A stretch of DNA of 64,000 nt from Caulobacter sp. (GTDB lineage Bacteria > Pseudomonadota > Alphaproteobacteria > Caulobacterales > Caulobacteraceae): assembly GCA_017745235.1 (NCBI GenBank), contig JAGHZU010000004.1, positions 245,988 through 309,987 of the forward strand, given 5' to 3'. The translations under genes were made by a program, and so were the position numbers. The notes under the pieces are model-generated. The model saw only the letters and a program-made list of their open reading frames with translations. It was not told where the DNA came from and searched no databases. Below, piece after piece: positions 17,101 through 25,183 of this stretch (position 1 is the stretch's first letter; every line of letters starts with the position of its first letter).

Positions 17101-18221
17101 CCCAGCGCATAGCCGGTCGGATTGTCGGTCGCCCATCCGGCGAGCGGAATGCTGGAACCCGACGCGGAACCGTCGTTGTACGGCCGGTTGGCGGCGGTGA
17201 AGTTGCTGGCCACAGGCGCGCTGATCGGCGTGACGCTGTTGGACGCGGCCGACGAAGCCCCGAGGCCGACGCCGTTGGCGGCGGCGACGGTGAAGGTGTA
17301 GGCCGTGCCGTCGGTCAGTTCCGTCACGGTGCAGGGCGAGCCCGAGCATATCTGCTGAACGCCGTCGGGCGAGGACGTGACGGTGTAGGAGACGATCGCC
17401 GACCCGCCGCTGGAGGCGGGCTGGGCGAACGTCACCGTGGCGCTGCGCGGGCCGGCCGTGGCCGTGCCGATCGTCGGCGCGCCGGGAAGGCCCATCGGCG
17501 TAACCGCGTTGGACGCCGCCGAGGTCGGACCGGGGCCCATCACGTTGACGGCGAAAACGGTGAAGGTATAGGGCGTGCCGTTGGTCAGCCCCCCCAGCGT
17601 ACAAGGCGAGTTGGGGCAATTGACGATCTGGCCGCCCGGATTGGCTATGGCCGTATAGTAGAGGATCGGATAGCCGCCGTTGGACGAGGGAGGCGTGAAG
17701 GCGACCGAGGCCTGGCTGTCGCCCGCCGTGGCCGTACCGATCGTCGGCGCGGTCAAGGCCAGGGCCGGGAGAGTCACATAGATCGTGAAGCCGGCGTTGG
17801 TGACGTTGCCCGGATTGGGCGAGCCGTCGTCGTAGAAATAGCTGAAGGTCAAGGTCTCGGGACCGGCGGCCACCTGGTTGACCAGGGTGATCGTGTAGGT
17901 GTCCAGGGCGGGTCCGGCCCATACCAACGAGTACCGGTTGCCCTTGGAGCCGAGGAACTCCCGAGGCCCGGGATAGCCGACCGGATCGTTCGAGATCGGC
18001 GCGCCCCAGCCGTCGAACAGGCCCAGTGCGGCGTTGTCGCAGTCACCGTTCTGAAAGACGTCGAAGACCCGACTTCCGCCCACTCCGCTGAAGCTGACAT
18101 TCGCCGAGCAGCCGGTCGCCGCCAAACTCCTGGCCGGAGCCAGGCACAACACGCCCGCAACGGCGACGCAAAACGCCAGGGCCAACGCACGCACGCGCCC
18201 CGCCACACTCGATACTCTCAC
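14103..18221 (-). CDS. Large surface autotransporter with fibronectin III, He_PIG and Big-type repeats
   Basis: A predicted 1372-residue secreted surface protein, probably an adhesin. After a signal peptide (RALALAFCVAVAGVLCLAPA) and a ~110-residue N-terminal domain come two FN3-like domains containing the phrase GTPYTFTVFAVN or GTAYTFTVAAAN plus paired cysteines. A cadherin-like domain, three putative-Ig (He_PIG) repeats (pattern GLPAGLTMDSAGVISGAPTV) and three Big_9-like repeats ending Y-T-P-N-P-G follow. A coiled linker starts near residue 1000, and the 280-residue autotransporter beta-barrel (from about WGSWVAGSADFGMRD) ends in SSGF with a terminal Phe. The chosen start is the GTG at 18221 with GGGGGA upstream; a GTG at 18239 is possible. 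Confidence 0.88.
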   Translation of the reverse strand: MRVSSVAGRVRALALAFCVAVAGVLCLAPARSLAATGCSANVSFSGVGGSRVFDVFQNGDCDNAALGLFDGWGAPISNDPVGYPGPREFLGSKGNRYSLVWAGPALDTYTITLVNQVAAGPETLTFSYFYDDGSPNPGNVTNAGFTIYVTLPALALTAPTIGTATAGDSQASVAFTPPSSNGGYPILYYTAIANPGGQIVNCPNSPCTLGGLTNGTPYTFTVFAVNVMGPGPTSAASNAVTPMGLPGAPTIGTATAGPRSATVTFAQPASSGGSAIVSYTVTSSPDGVQQICSGSPCTVTELTDGTAYTFTVAAANGVGLGASSAASNSVTPISAPVASNFTAANRPYNDGSASGSSIPLAGWATDNPTGYALGSASSAHGGAISVDAGGVVLYVPPVGYRGPDSFTYTASNAGGLSNVATVSLTVDNPTFSVAMPAPSGQRGVPYNTGGARIAISGGKAPYSSFSVAGLPAGLTMDSAGVISGAPTVAGSFTVTVTATDSSIGSGPFTASATAGFTVSDVAMTLPVDSPAAGLAGTAYSYTLAAATGGIGSYAYALVAGQLPDGISLNGLTLSGTPLASGTYNFTLQATDSRGAAYAVTRAYSLSIGVSALTLTPSSLPDAPFGAAYSQAFTAGAGVAPYTYALTGTLPAGMSFDAATGVLAGTPTEAGAFSLTMTAADSNRSGASSATRGFVLTVLPAVAPVVVPTQVGATADSPQTISLSGLISGVYTSVVIVDQPQHGTASVQGGLRPSGLRAQVLPTPTQILYTPNPGYSGSDSFSYAAVGPGGTSTPAVVQIAVNPTSTPSAADKTLAVVSGQSATLAATEGAQGGPFTAVAVAAAPTLGQVVVSGETIVYTPNPGVSGTDHFSYTLTNMNGVSQPIAVTVTVSPLVQVGPPITLDILAGQTATTSLTARATGGPFTSAAVVSVSPRSAGATAITSPSAGGYALTFTPAADFTGSATITYSLTNASQASGQGVVTVNVAARPDPSADAEVRGLVAAQTAAARRFANTQISNFNRRLEQLHNGGGAGGAFGVSVQGGNPDSPNGLEARERSRRYAQLGQSDAPVDRLSLLPPGGQDAGGGAKASGEPRKPSRWGSWVAGSADFGMRDTTGAQSGFRFTTDGLTAGVDYRVNDRVAVGAGLGYGHDSSRIGHDGSKSQAESYSGGVYASVQPTAGLFIDGVAGYGSLDFKTRRYVSALDELVHGDRDGHQVFASVTAGYEHRAKDYTISPYGRIGTTRSRLDAFTEVGGGPYGLTYQSQTVNTVTGTLGMRGDYTRQVSFGQVVPRFRVEYAHDFEGTGAARLNYADWAGGPTYRLMVDGVDRDQGRVELGVDFLVEKSGLRIGVDFANTVSRNGDSQGLRLSVSSGF

Positions 18222-18361
18222 CAGAAGTCCCCCGCCCACTCGAACGCCGATCAGAAAACTCGACGTTGTAACAACCCCGGCACGAGTGAGCGGTAGAGGT
18301 TATGGAACCGTGAACACAGGTCACGACGCGAACAGTATTCCGTACCCGGACGAAACCTGCC

Positions 18362-19933
18362 CTAGCCCCTGGGCAGCGCCACCTCGAACACGGCTCCGTC
18401 CTCGCCCTCGGCGTCCACCAGACCGATGCGGCCGTGGCTGGCGGCCAGCAGCGAGCGGGCGATCGACAGGCCAAGGCCCGTGCCGCCGGCCTCGCGGCGG
18501 CTGGTGAAGAAGGGCTCGAACAGGCGCAGGCGATCGGCGGGCGGCACGCCGGGACCGTCGTCGGCCACGCGCATCACCACCTCGCCGCCCACCGCCCGCG
18601 CGCGGAGGGTCACCGTGCGGGCGCCGGCCTGGCGGGCGTTCTCGACCAGGGTGGTCAGCACGGCCTCCAGCGTGGTTTCGGGCGCGGCGACGGGCGGCAG
18701 ATCGGCGGGCAGGTCGAGGGCGACAGTCATGTCGCGGCCCTGCGCATCGGCCACCCGGCGCGCGACCGGGACCAGGTCGGCGGCGACGCCCGCCTCGGGC
18801 ATGGCCATGTCGGCCCGCGCCAGGTCCATCAGCCGCCCGACCAGGTGCGAGAGCCGGGCGCTGTCGGCCGAGATGTTGGAGAGGAATCGCCGCCGCTCGT
18901 CGTCGCTCATGCTGTCGAAGTGGTCGTCCAGCAGCTCGACCGCGCCGGTGATGCCGGCCAGGGGCGTCTTGAACTCGTGGCTGACGGCGGCGGCGAAGTC
19001 GCGCAGGTAGCGCGAGCGCACGGCGATGGCCTGGGCCATGACGCCGAAGTCGCGATAGAGGTCGCGGATCTCGACGGCGGCCGTGGCGGGCGCCTCGGGC
19101 ATGGTCCCCTGCCCCATCGCCACGCCGCGCGTGGCCGCGCTGAGCGCCTCGATCGGGCGGGTGACCCCGCGCGAGACCAGGCCCGAGATCAGCACCAGCA
19201 GCAGAATCGTGGCCCCGGCCCCGAACAGCAGCTTGCCCCGGTCCTGATAGACGCCCCGGAACAGCGCCCGGGGCGAGCGCGACAGCAGGAGCGCCCCCAC
19301 CACCCTGCCCTCGACCAGGATCGGCCGGGCGTGGTGCAGGCGCACGGCCGAGGCGCGGCTGAGCCACTCGAACGAATAGCGCGGATGATAGGCGCCGTTG
19401 CGGCGCAGGACCGTGCGCGAGCGGCCGTGCAGGGCGGCCTGGATCTCGGGCAGGGCCGCCAGGGTTCCGCCCTGGCCCAGGCCCCGGACCACCACGCCCC
19501 GGCGGTCGACGATCAGGATCGAGGCCAGGGTGCTGCGGCTGGTCTGGTCGAAGATCGGCTCCAGCACGTCGGCCGCCGCCTCGGCCTTAGGATCGGCCGG
19601 CGGTCCCGGCGGCGCGGCGGGACGCTCGGGGAGGACGGGCGTGGTGCGCAGGTCGATGCTGGCGCCCTCGGGCCGGTAGTAGCCGGGGTCGTCGCGGGCG
19701 TCGGGATCGGCGGGGGTGGTGTCGCGCACCGCTCCCGGCCACAGGTTGGCGGCGGCGGCGGCCAGGGCCGCGCCTTGCGAGGTCAGCTCGGCCTCGGTCT
19801 GGCGCACCAGGGTGTTCTCGTAGGTGCGCAGGAACACCGCCCCAATCGCCGGCATGGCCGCGGCGAACAGCAGGACCGTCAGCAGGATGGTCCGCAGCCG
19901 CAGGGCCGGCCACCAGATGCGGCGCTGGCTCAC
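18362..19933 (-). CDS. Two-component sensor histidine kinase, CreC/OmpR-partner type
   Basis: A 523-residue inner-membrane kinase: an N-terminal TM helix (~11-33), a ~200-residue periplasmic domain with a Pro/Ala-rich segment, and a second TM (~236-256). A HAMP-like region (SRGVTRPIEALSAATRG) leads to the H-box AAVSHEFKTPLAGI with His319, then N (LVENARQAG), G1 (VADDGPGVPP) and G2 (GGTGLGLSIARSL) boxes. All catalytic motifs are intact. The GTG start overlaps the stop of the response-regulator gene (GTGA), so the pair is translationally coupled. The signal is unknown. The association with a DUF4173 membrane protein suggests envelope sensing (inference). Confidence 0.92.
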   Translation of the reverse strand: MSQRRIWWPALRLRTILLTVLLFAAAMPAIGAVFLRTYENTLVRQTEAELTSQGAALAAAAANLWPGAVRDTTPADPDARDDPGYYRPEGASIDLRTTPVLPERPAAPPGPPADPKAEAAADVLEPIFDQTSRSTLASILIVDRRGVVVRGLGQGGTLAALPEIQAALHGRSRTVLRRNGAYHPRYSFEWLSRASAVRLHHARPILVEGRVVGALLLSRSPRALFRGVYQDRGKLLFGAGATILLLVLISGLVSRGVTRPIEALSAATRGVAMGQGTMPEAPATAAVEIRDLYRDFGVMAQAIAVRSRYLRDFAAAVSHEFKTPLAGITGAVELLDDHFDSMSDDERRRFLSNISADSARLSHLVGRLMDLARADMAMPEAGVAADLVPVARRVADAQGRDMTVALDLPADLPPVAAPETTLEAVLTTLVENARQAGARTVTLRARAVGGEVVMRVADDGPGVPPADRLRLFEPFFTSRREAGGTGLGLSIARSLLAASHGRIGLVDAEGEDGAVFEVALPRG

Positions 19934-20646
19934 CCGGCGACGCCGGCGCAGGCGCCCAGGCGGTAGCCGATGCCGGCGCGGGTCTCGATCAGGTCGTGCC
20001 CGCCCACGGCGGCGAACTTGGCCCGCAGGTTGCGCACGTGGCTGTCGATGGTGCGGTCGGTGACGGCGAAGCCGGGGCCGCGCAGGCGGTCGATGATGGC
20101 GTCGCGGCTGAACACCTTGCTGGGCGTGGCGGCCAGCGTCTTGAGGATCGTGAACTCGGTGACCGTCAGCGAGACCTCCTCGCCGGCCCAGCGGGCGCTC
20201 CAGGCCTCGGGATCCAGGACCAGGCGGCCGCGGGTGATCAGGCCGTCGGGCGCGCCGCCGTCGGCCGGCTTGCCCGCCGTGCGCCGCAGGATGGCCTGGA
20301 CGCGGGCGACCACCTCCCGCGGGCTGAACGGCTTGACCACATAGTCGTCGGCGCCCAGCTCGATGCCCAGGATGCGGTCGATCTCGTCGTCGCGCGAGGA
20401 CAGGAACAGGATCGGCAGCTCGCCCTGGGCCCGCAGGCGGCGGCAGACCTCCAGCCCGTCCAGGCGCGGCATGTTGATGTCCAGCACCACCAGGTCGGGC
20501 GCCTGCTCGGCGACGGCGGCCAGGGCGGCCTCGCCGTCGGCGGCCTCGCGGGTCTCCAGCCCGGCCTTGGCCAGGGCGAACACCAGGAGCTGGCGGATGT
20601 GGGGGTCGTCGTCGACGACCAGGATCGTGCGCTGCATGGGTCTCAT
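19930..20646 (-). CDS. OmpR/PhoB-type response regulator
   Basis: A 238-residue regulator. The receiver domain (residues ~6-118) has the acidic pocket DDD (12-14), phospho-acceptor Asp56 in VVLDINMP, and Lys105 in YVVKPFSP. The C-terminal winged helix contains VSLTVTEFTILKTLAATPSKVFSR and VTDRTIDSHVRNLRAKF, typical of OmpR-type DNA-binding domains. The start ATG at 20646 is 2 bases after the DUF4173 gene stop, with GGAG 8 bases upstream; a second ATG at 20637 is possible. It is the middle gene of a three-gene operon and presumably the partner of the kinase that follows. Confidence 0.93.
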   Translation of the reverse strand: MRPMQRTILVVDDDPHIRQLLVFALAKAGLETREAADGEAALAAVAEQAPDLVVLDINMPRLDGLEVCRRLRAQGELPILFLSSRDDEIDRILGIELGADDYVVKPFSPREVVARVQAILRRTAGKPADGGAPDGLITRGRLVLDPEAWSARWAGEEVSLTVTEFTILKTLAATPSKVFSRDAIIDRLRGPGFAVTDRTIDSHVRNLRAKFAAVGGHDLIETRAGIGYRLGACAGVAG

Positions 20647-20648
20647 GT

Positions 20649-22265
20649 TCAGTGCTCCGCGCCCGGGGTCAACTGCGGGGCGGCGACGTCGGCGGCGACC
20701 TCCGCTACTGGGGGCCCCGCGACTGGGGGCTCCGCGACTGGGGGCTTCGCCGGGGGCTGCGGCTGCAAGATCGTTCCGCCGTACGTGCGCTCGCCCGCGA
20801 GGCTGGGACGGACGGGTTGCTGGCTCCGGAAGGCGTCGAGGCGGGCCAGGCGGCGGGCGCCGCGCCAGGTCCAAGTGCGCCAGTCGGACTGCCGCTCGCG
20901 CAGACGCGCCTCGCCCAGCTCGCGCACATAGGTCGCCCGGTCGGCCAGTTCGGGGACGGCGCGGCGCTCCAGTTCGGCCAGCGAAACCAGGGCGGAGTCG
21001 TCCAGCGCCCGCAGGTAGCCGAGGTCGAGCGCCGCGCCCTGGCCGTCGATCTCCTGGGCGTGGCGGACGTTCCAGGCGGCGGCGACGGATCCCAGGTCGA
21101 TCGTGCAGCCCAGGGTCAGGACGACGACGGCGGCCAGGGCGTTGGCGTTGATGAGCCAGGCGCCGCTGCGGCCCCGCAGCATCCGCCAGCAGACCAGCAC
21201 CAGCCCCAGGCCCACCAGGACCATCCAGGCCAGGGCGGCGATCCTCAGGCGGGTCAGGGAATAGGTCTCCACATAGTCGACCGTGCGCAGGATGCTGGAG
21301 GCGACCAGGAACAGGTTCTGGGCCACCCAGGCCACCACCAGCCAGCGCACCAGCCGGTCACGGGCCAGGGGCGAGCGGGGGTCGAGGAACAGCAGCACGA
21401 ACAGGCCCGCCAGCAGGGCCGTGGCGATCAGCGGATAGGCGCCGCGATGGGCGTACTGGGCCAGGGTGACGCCCTCGGGCAGACCGGCGCCGCCCCACAG
21501 GATCGCCGCGTCCAGGCCGTTCTGCATCAGGAACAGCAGGTTGAAGACCAGCAGCGACAGGGTGACCGAGGCGGCCGGGACCGGCGGCCCCGCCGGCGAC
21601 CTGCGGCGCGCGATCGCCGGCAGGGCGCGGCGGCGGCGCGGCCGCAGCACGCCCCAGACGCCGGTCAGGGCGATCAGCCACAGGACCGCGCGCAGGATCG
21701 CCTCCTCGCTGATCCGCGGCAGGTGCAGGTTGGACAGCACCTGGGCGATCACCGGATTGGCCGCCGCGAACAGGGTCAGGAACAGGGCTCCGCCCGCGAG
21801 CGGCAGGGCCAGCACGGCCACCAGCGAGCCCCAGCTCCAGCGCCGCGCGCCCTTGCCAAGGCGCGACAGGGCCCAGGCGTCCAGCAGCGGACCGAAAGCG
21901 CCGACCACGGCCTGGGCGGCCAGCCTCTGGCTCCAGCGCCAGGCGTCGTCGAAGCGGGCGGCGCGGGGCAGCAGCACCGCCAGGGTCAGGGCCGACCAGA
22001 ACAGGATCCAGGCCAGCGGCCCGGGCGCCTCGACCAGGACCAGGGCCAGGACCAGGGCGGCGGCCAGGGCGCAGATCGCCTTGGGATCGCGCGCGGCGCG
22101 AGGAACCAGCAGGGCCACGGTCGCCGTGAGAGCCAGGGCGAAACCGCCCGTCGCCGAACCGCCCGGCCGCCAGAAGACGACGTCGGCCGCCGTGGCCAGG
22201 ACCAGGGCGGCGGCGATCTTGAGAACGAAGGACAGGTCGCGGCGGGGTCGGACGGTTGGGGGCAT
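20649..22265 (-). CDS. DUF4173 polytopic membrane protein
   Basis: A 538-residue inner-membrane protein with about ten to twelve hydrophobic segments, followed by a soluble tail of ~130 residues. Family-typical phrases include LAQYAHRGAYPLIATALLAG and DYVETYSLTRLRIAALAW, matching DUF4173 (PF13777). The C-terminal tail ends in a Pro/Ala/Val repeat (PPVAEPPVAGPPVAEV) that is low-complexity. The ATG at 22265 has GGAG upstream; a longer in-frame extension was dropped. It is the first gene of an operon with a response regulator and a sensor kinase. I have no biochemical function to offer. Confidence 0.85.
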   Translation of the reverse strand: MPPTVRPRRDLSFVLKIAAALVLATAADVVFWRPGGSATGGFALALTATVALLVPRAARDPKAICALAAALVLALVLVEAPGPLAWILFWSALTLAVLLPRAARFDDAWRWSQRLAAQAVVGAFGPLLDAWALSRLGKGARRWSWGSLVAVLALPLAGGALFLTLFAAANPVIAQVLSNLHLPRISEEAILRAVLWLIALTGVWGVLRPRRRRALPAIARRRSPAGPPVPAASVTLSLLVFNLLFLMQNGLDAAILWGGAGLPEGVTLAQYAHRGAYPLIATALLAGLFVLLFLDPRSPLARDRLVRWLVVAWVAQNLFLVASSILRTVDYVETYSLTRLRIAALAWMVLVGLGLVLVCWRMLRGRSGAWLINANALAAVVVLTLGCTIDLGSVAAAWNVRHAQEIDGQGAALDLGYLRALDDSALVSLAELERRAVPELADRATYVRELGEARLRERQSDWRTWTWRGARRLARLDAFRSQQPVRPSLAGERTYGGTILQPQPPAKPPVAEPPVAGPPVAEVAADVAAPQLTPGAEH

Positions 22266-22379
22266 CGGCGGCTCCAGGCTTGCTCCTGGCCGTTCAATGC
22301 CCCCGCGAGATCGAGGTGCTTGCACCGCCCCGGCGCCGCCCTCGCCGGTTTGCCGTGCAGGATCGGTGCAGCGCCCGCC

Positions 22380-23399
22380 TCAGCGCTCGCCCATCGTGTC
22401 GGTCCAGCGCGCGAACGGGCTTTCGGGCTCCTCCGGCAGGCTGGGCTGGAGCGAGCGCAGGTCGCTGGGACGGATGTTGAACGCCCGGCGGAAGCTGCGG
22501 CTGAAATGGGCCTCGCTGCTGAAGCCGCACTGGAAGGCGATCTCGCTGATCCGCCGGCCTCGCTTGGGATCCAACAGGGCGGCGCGGGCCAGATGCAGCC
22601 GGCGCTCCCAGATATAGGCCGTGACCCCGCCCAGCGGTTCGAACAGGCGGTAGAGGGTGGAGCGCGACACGCCCAGCGCCTCGCTGATCCGCACCGGCGT
22701 CAGGTTGGATTCCAGCAGGTTGGCCTCGATGAAGCTGCGGGCGCGCAGCAGCACCGGCGACTCGCGCGCGGCGATCTCGGCCTTGCCCGCCTCCATGGCC
22801 AGGCACGCGCCCAGCAGGGCGATGGTGGCCTGGGTGATGCCCGGCAGGGCCTCGGCGGGAAGCTGCGGGAACCAGCGGGTCACGGCCGTCAGGTGCTCGA
22901 TCAGCAGGCCGGCGCGGTTGCCGTCCAGCACCATGCCGTGCAGGTCGACGCCCGGCGCCACGGCCTGGACCTGGGCGCGCGGGAGGAAGGTGGACAGCAC
23001 CTTCACGGCGGTGCTGCGCAGCCTCATCGGCCGCGACAGGTCGCAGATGCCCACCTCGCCGGGACCGGCCTGGAAGACCACCCCGTCGAAGTCGCCCGTG
23101 TGCGATCCGGCGATGTTGAACTGCACGATGTAGGCGTCGTAGCCGTCGGCCGCGATCATGTCGGCCGTACGGAACACGGTCTGGCCGCCGGTCTCGGTCA
23201 CGTAGAAGGCGTGCGGTCCCAGGCGCAGCGAGGTGATGTTGGCCGAGAAGCCGGGGTCGGGATCACACGCGTCGAGCGCGGTCAGGACCTCCCGACGATA
23301 GTGGTCGTGGCGCTCCTCCGCCGGAACGCCGCGCGTGCTGAAGTTCGAGCGCGCCAGAGGCGGCGCCCGTCCTGCGCGGATGTCTTCGATGTCCCCCAT
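22380..23399 (-). CDS. AraC-family regulator with AraC_binding_2 domain
   Basis: A 339-residue transcription regulator. Residues ~15-190 match the beta-rich AraC_binding_2 (PF14525) sensor domain: FSTRGVPAEERHDHYRREVL start, then AYIVQFNIAGSHTGDFDGVV and GEVGICDLSRPMRL. The C-terminal HTH_18 domain contains PVRISEALGVSRSTLYRLFE and ISEIAFQCGFSSEAHFSRSF followed by RRAFNIRPSDLR, strongly conserved. This is the FeaR-like subgroup. It lies 114 bases upstream of the DUF4173 operon on the same strand but has no obvious link to it. Target genes unknown. Confidence 0.9.
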   Translation of the reverse strand: MGDIEDIRAGRAPPLARSNFSTRGVPAEERHDHYRREVLTALDACDPDPGFSANITSLRLGPHAFYVTETGGQTVFRTADMIAADGYDAYIVQFNIAGSHTGDFDGVVFQAGPGEVGICDLSRPMRLRSTAVKVLSTFLPRAQVQAVAPGVDLHGMVLDGNRAGLLIEHLTAVTRWFPQLPAEALPGITQATIALLGACLAMEAGKAEIAARESPVLLRARSFIEANLLESNLTPVRISEALGVSRSTLYRLFEPLGGVTAYIWERRLHLARAALLDPKRGRRISEIAFQCGFSSEAHFSRSFRRAFNIRPSDLRSLQPSLPEEPESPFARWTDTMGER

Positions 23400-23830
23400 G
23401 ACTTTCCCCCGTCAAAGCACCTTAACCATCCTCCCTACACGCCCAATGCGTGCGTTCGTCGCACCAGGCGAGAGGCTGATTTTTCTTTGAGACGGCCGGT
23501 CAACAAAATGGAACCCGCATGTAACGGTTATGCGACTGAACGCTTTACAGATTTCGCCCGCTCGAAGAACGCCGATCTCCGGCCTTTCCCGAGCCCGCGT
23601 TTCACCGACAACCGGCCTCGCGCCGCAGGTTCGGAGAACGGCGCAACGGTCCCGGCCGCAACGGGCCGCTCGCAGCGCCGCCCATCCCCGGGAGGGGGAC
23701 GACAAACTGAAGGCGGACCTTGGGGGAGGTCCGCCTTTTTGTTTTGGGCTTCTTACCGCCGCCATCCCGGCCGGAGGGCGGCGAAGCGGACCGCGGAGCC
23801 GGGACGGCCAGAAACGAGCGCCCGGGAAGA
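23400..23830 (+). other. 431-base intergenic region ending in an orphan rightward terminator
   Basis: The two flanking genes both point left, yet the hairpin at 23710-23742 is followed by a T-run only on the plus strand. No ORF with a believable ribosome site ends before it. The region could encode a small rightward RNA of roughly 200-300 bases starting near the divergent promoter upstream of the AraC gene; this is a hypothesis. Local AT-rich stretches at ~23475-23530 could hold the promoter. Confidence 0.35.
23710..23742 (+). terminator. Rho-independent terminator, rightward
   Basis: The stem AAGGCGGACCT / AGGTCCGCCTT has a loop of G residues and is followed by TTTGTTTT on the plus strand. 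On the minus strand the bases after the stem are CAGTTTG, so termination of the leftward type I secretion operon is possible but weaker. Confidence 0.75.
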
Positions 23831-25183
23831 CTAGTGCTCGCGCCCCATGCGCCAGAAGGTCTGGGTCAGGGGTTCGACCAGATAGGCCAGGGCCGAGCGC
23901 TTGCGCAGGGGCACCAGCACCTCGACCGGCAGGCCGGCCTGGAGGCCCGTCTGCTCGCCGCGGATCCGGCGGATCTCGTCCAGTTCCTCGGGCGGCACCG
24001 AGACCTCGGCGCGGAAATACTGCTGGCCGGTCTTCTCGTCGGTGAAGCTGTCGGCCGACAGCTTGGTCAGCGTGCCGTCCAGCAGAGGCAGGTCGCGCTC
24101 GTGCAGCGAGGTGAAGCGCACCTGGGTGGTCTGGCCCACGTGCAGGTCGTCGGCGTCGTTGGGCGAGACCTTGGCCTGGATCACCAGGCGGCGGTCCTGG
24201 GGCACGATCTCCATCAGGGTCTGGCCGGGGGCGACCACGCCGCCCACGGTGAAGACGCTGAGGCCCACCACCTTGCCGCCGGCCGGCGCGCGGACCGTGG
24301 CGCGGGCCAGTTGTTCGCGCGCGGCGATCAGCTTGGGCTGGAGGTCGTCGAGACGCACCTGGATGTCGCGCAGCTGGCCGGCGACCTCCTCCATCATCTG
24401 GCGCTCCAGCGACAGGGTCTGCAGGCGGGTCTCGCCGACGGCCTCGTTGTTGCGGGCGATCTGGGCGCGATAGGCGCCGTCCTCGCCGGTCAGGGAGGCG
24501 GCGCTGCGCTGGAGGGCCAGGACGCGGGTCTTGGGCGCGAAGCCCTTGGCCGCCAGGTCCTGGACGCCCTTCAGCTCCTCGTCGATCAGCTTCTGCTGCT
24601 CGCGGTTGGCGTCCAGCTGCCGCTCGGCGCCGCTGGTCTGTTCGCTGAGCTGGAGGATGCGCTGGCTGAGCACCCCGCGCTGGGTGTCGAGCGAGTTGCG
24701 CCGGGCCTGGAACTGCTGGCGCTGGAGGCGCAGGGCGTCCTCGGCCAGGGGCTTGTCCTCGGGATTGAGGTCGGCGAACTCGGGCGGCGCGGCGAAGGTG
24801 GGCAGGCGGTCGCGCTCGGCCCTCAGGCGCGCGCGCTGGGCCAGCAGGGTCAGGACCTCGCCCGTCATGCCGCGCTCGCTGGCGCGCAGGTCGGTGGCCG
24901 AGATCTCGATCAGGATCTGGCCCTTGACCACGCTCTGGCCTTCCTGGACGCGGATGGCGGTCACCACCCCGCCATCGCGGTTCTGCACGGCCTGGCGGTT
25001 GCCCGACACGGCGATCACGCCGTGGGCGTAGGCGCCCGCGTCCAGCGGGGCCAGGGCGGCCCAGCCCAGGAAGCCGACGAAGAACACCCCCGCCACGGCC
25101 GCCCCGAGGCGGATGGCCCGGGTGGGATCGTCGGACAGGCGCGGCGGCGCGGCGGCGAAGGGATCGTTGACGACGTCGGTCAT
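23831..25183 (-). CDS. Type I secretion membrane fusion protein, HlyD/PrtE family
   Basis: A 450-residue periplasmic adaptor of a type I secretion system. One N-terminal TM helix (GAAVAGVFFVGFLGWAALAP, ~28-47) leads to a lipoyl half-motif (AVQNRDGGVVTAIRVQEGQS), a long alpha-helical hairpin of ~200 residues rich in Q/R/E, the second half-motif (RATVRAPAGGKVVGLSVFTV), and a C-terminal beta domain ending YLVEPLTQTFWRMGREH. The phrase after the helix, GQTLMEIVPQDRRLVIQAKV, is characteristic of HlyD/PrtE adaptors. The start overlaps the stop of the ABC gene by ATGA. No gene for an outer-membrane factor or a secreted substrate is adjacent. Confidence 0.93.
   Translation of the reverse strand: MTDVVNDPFAAAPPRLSDDPTRAIRLGAAVAGVFFVGFLGWAALAPLDAGAYAHGVIAVSGNRQAVQNRDGGVVTAIRVQEGQSVVKGQILIEISATDLRASERGMTGEVLTLLAQRARLRAERDRLPTFAAPPEFADLNPEDKPLAEDALRLQRQQFQARRNSLDTQRGVLSQRILQLSEQTSGAERQLDANREQQKLIDEELKGVQDLAAKGFAPKTRVLALQRSAASLTGEDGAYRAQIARNNEAVGETRLQTLSLERQMMEEVAGQLRDIQVRLDDLQPKLIAAREQLARATVRAPAGGKVVGLSVFTVGGVVAPGQTLMEIVPQDRRLVIQAKVSPNDADDLHVGQTTQVRFTSLHERDLPLLDGTLTKLSADSFTDEKTGQQYFRAEVSVPPEELDEIRRIRGEQTGLQAGLPVEVLVPLRKRSALAYLVEPLTQTFWRMGREH

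Noticed and set aside
14079..18296. A 1405-codon open frame antisense to the autotransporter
   Set aside because: Low-complexity Gly/Arg/Asp-rich translation with no domain. The opposite strand encodes a well-formed signal peptide, repeats and beta-barrel. Long antisense frames are expected at this GC content.
20652..23834. A 1060-codon open frame on the plus strand across the DUF4173 and AraC genes
   Set aside because: Q/R/G-rich shadow with no domain. It runs through two real genes and an intrinsic terminator.
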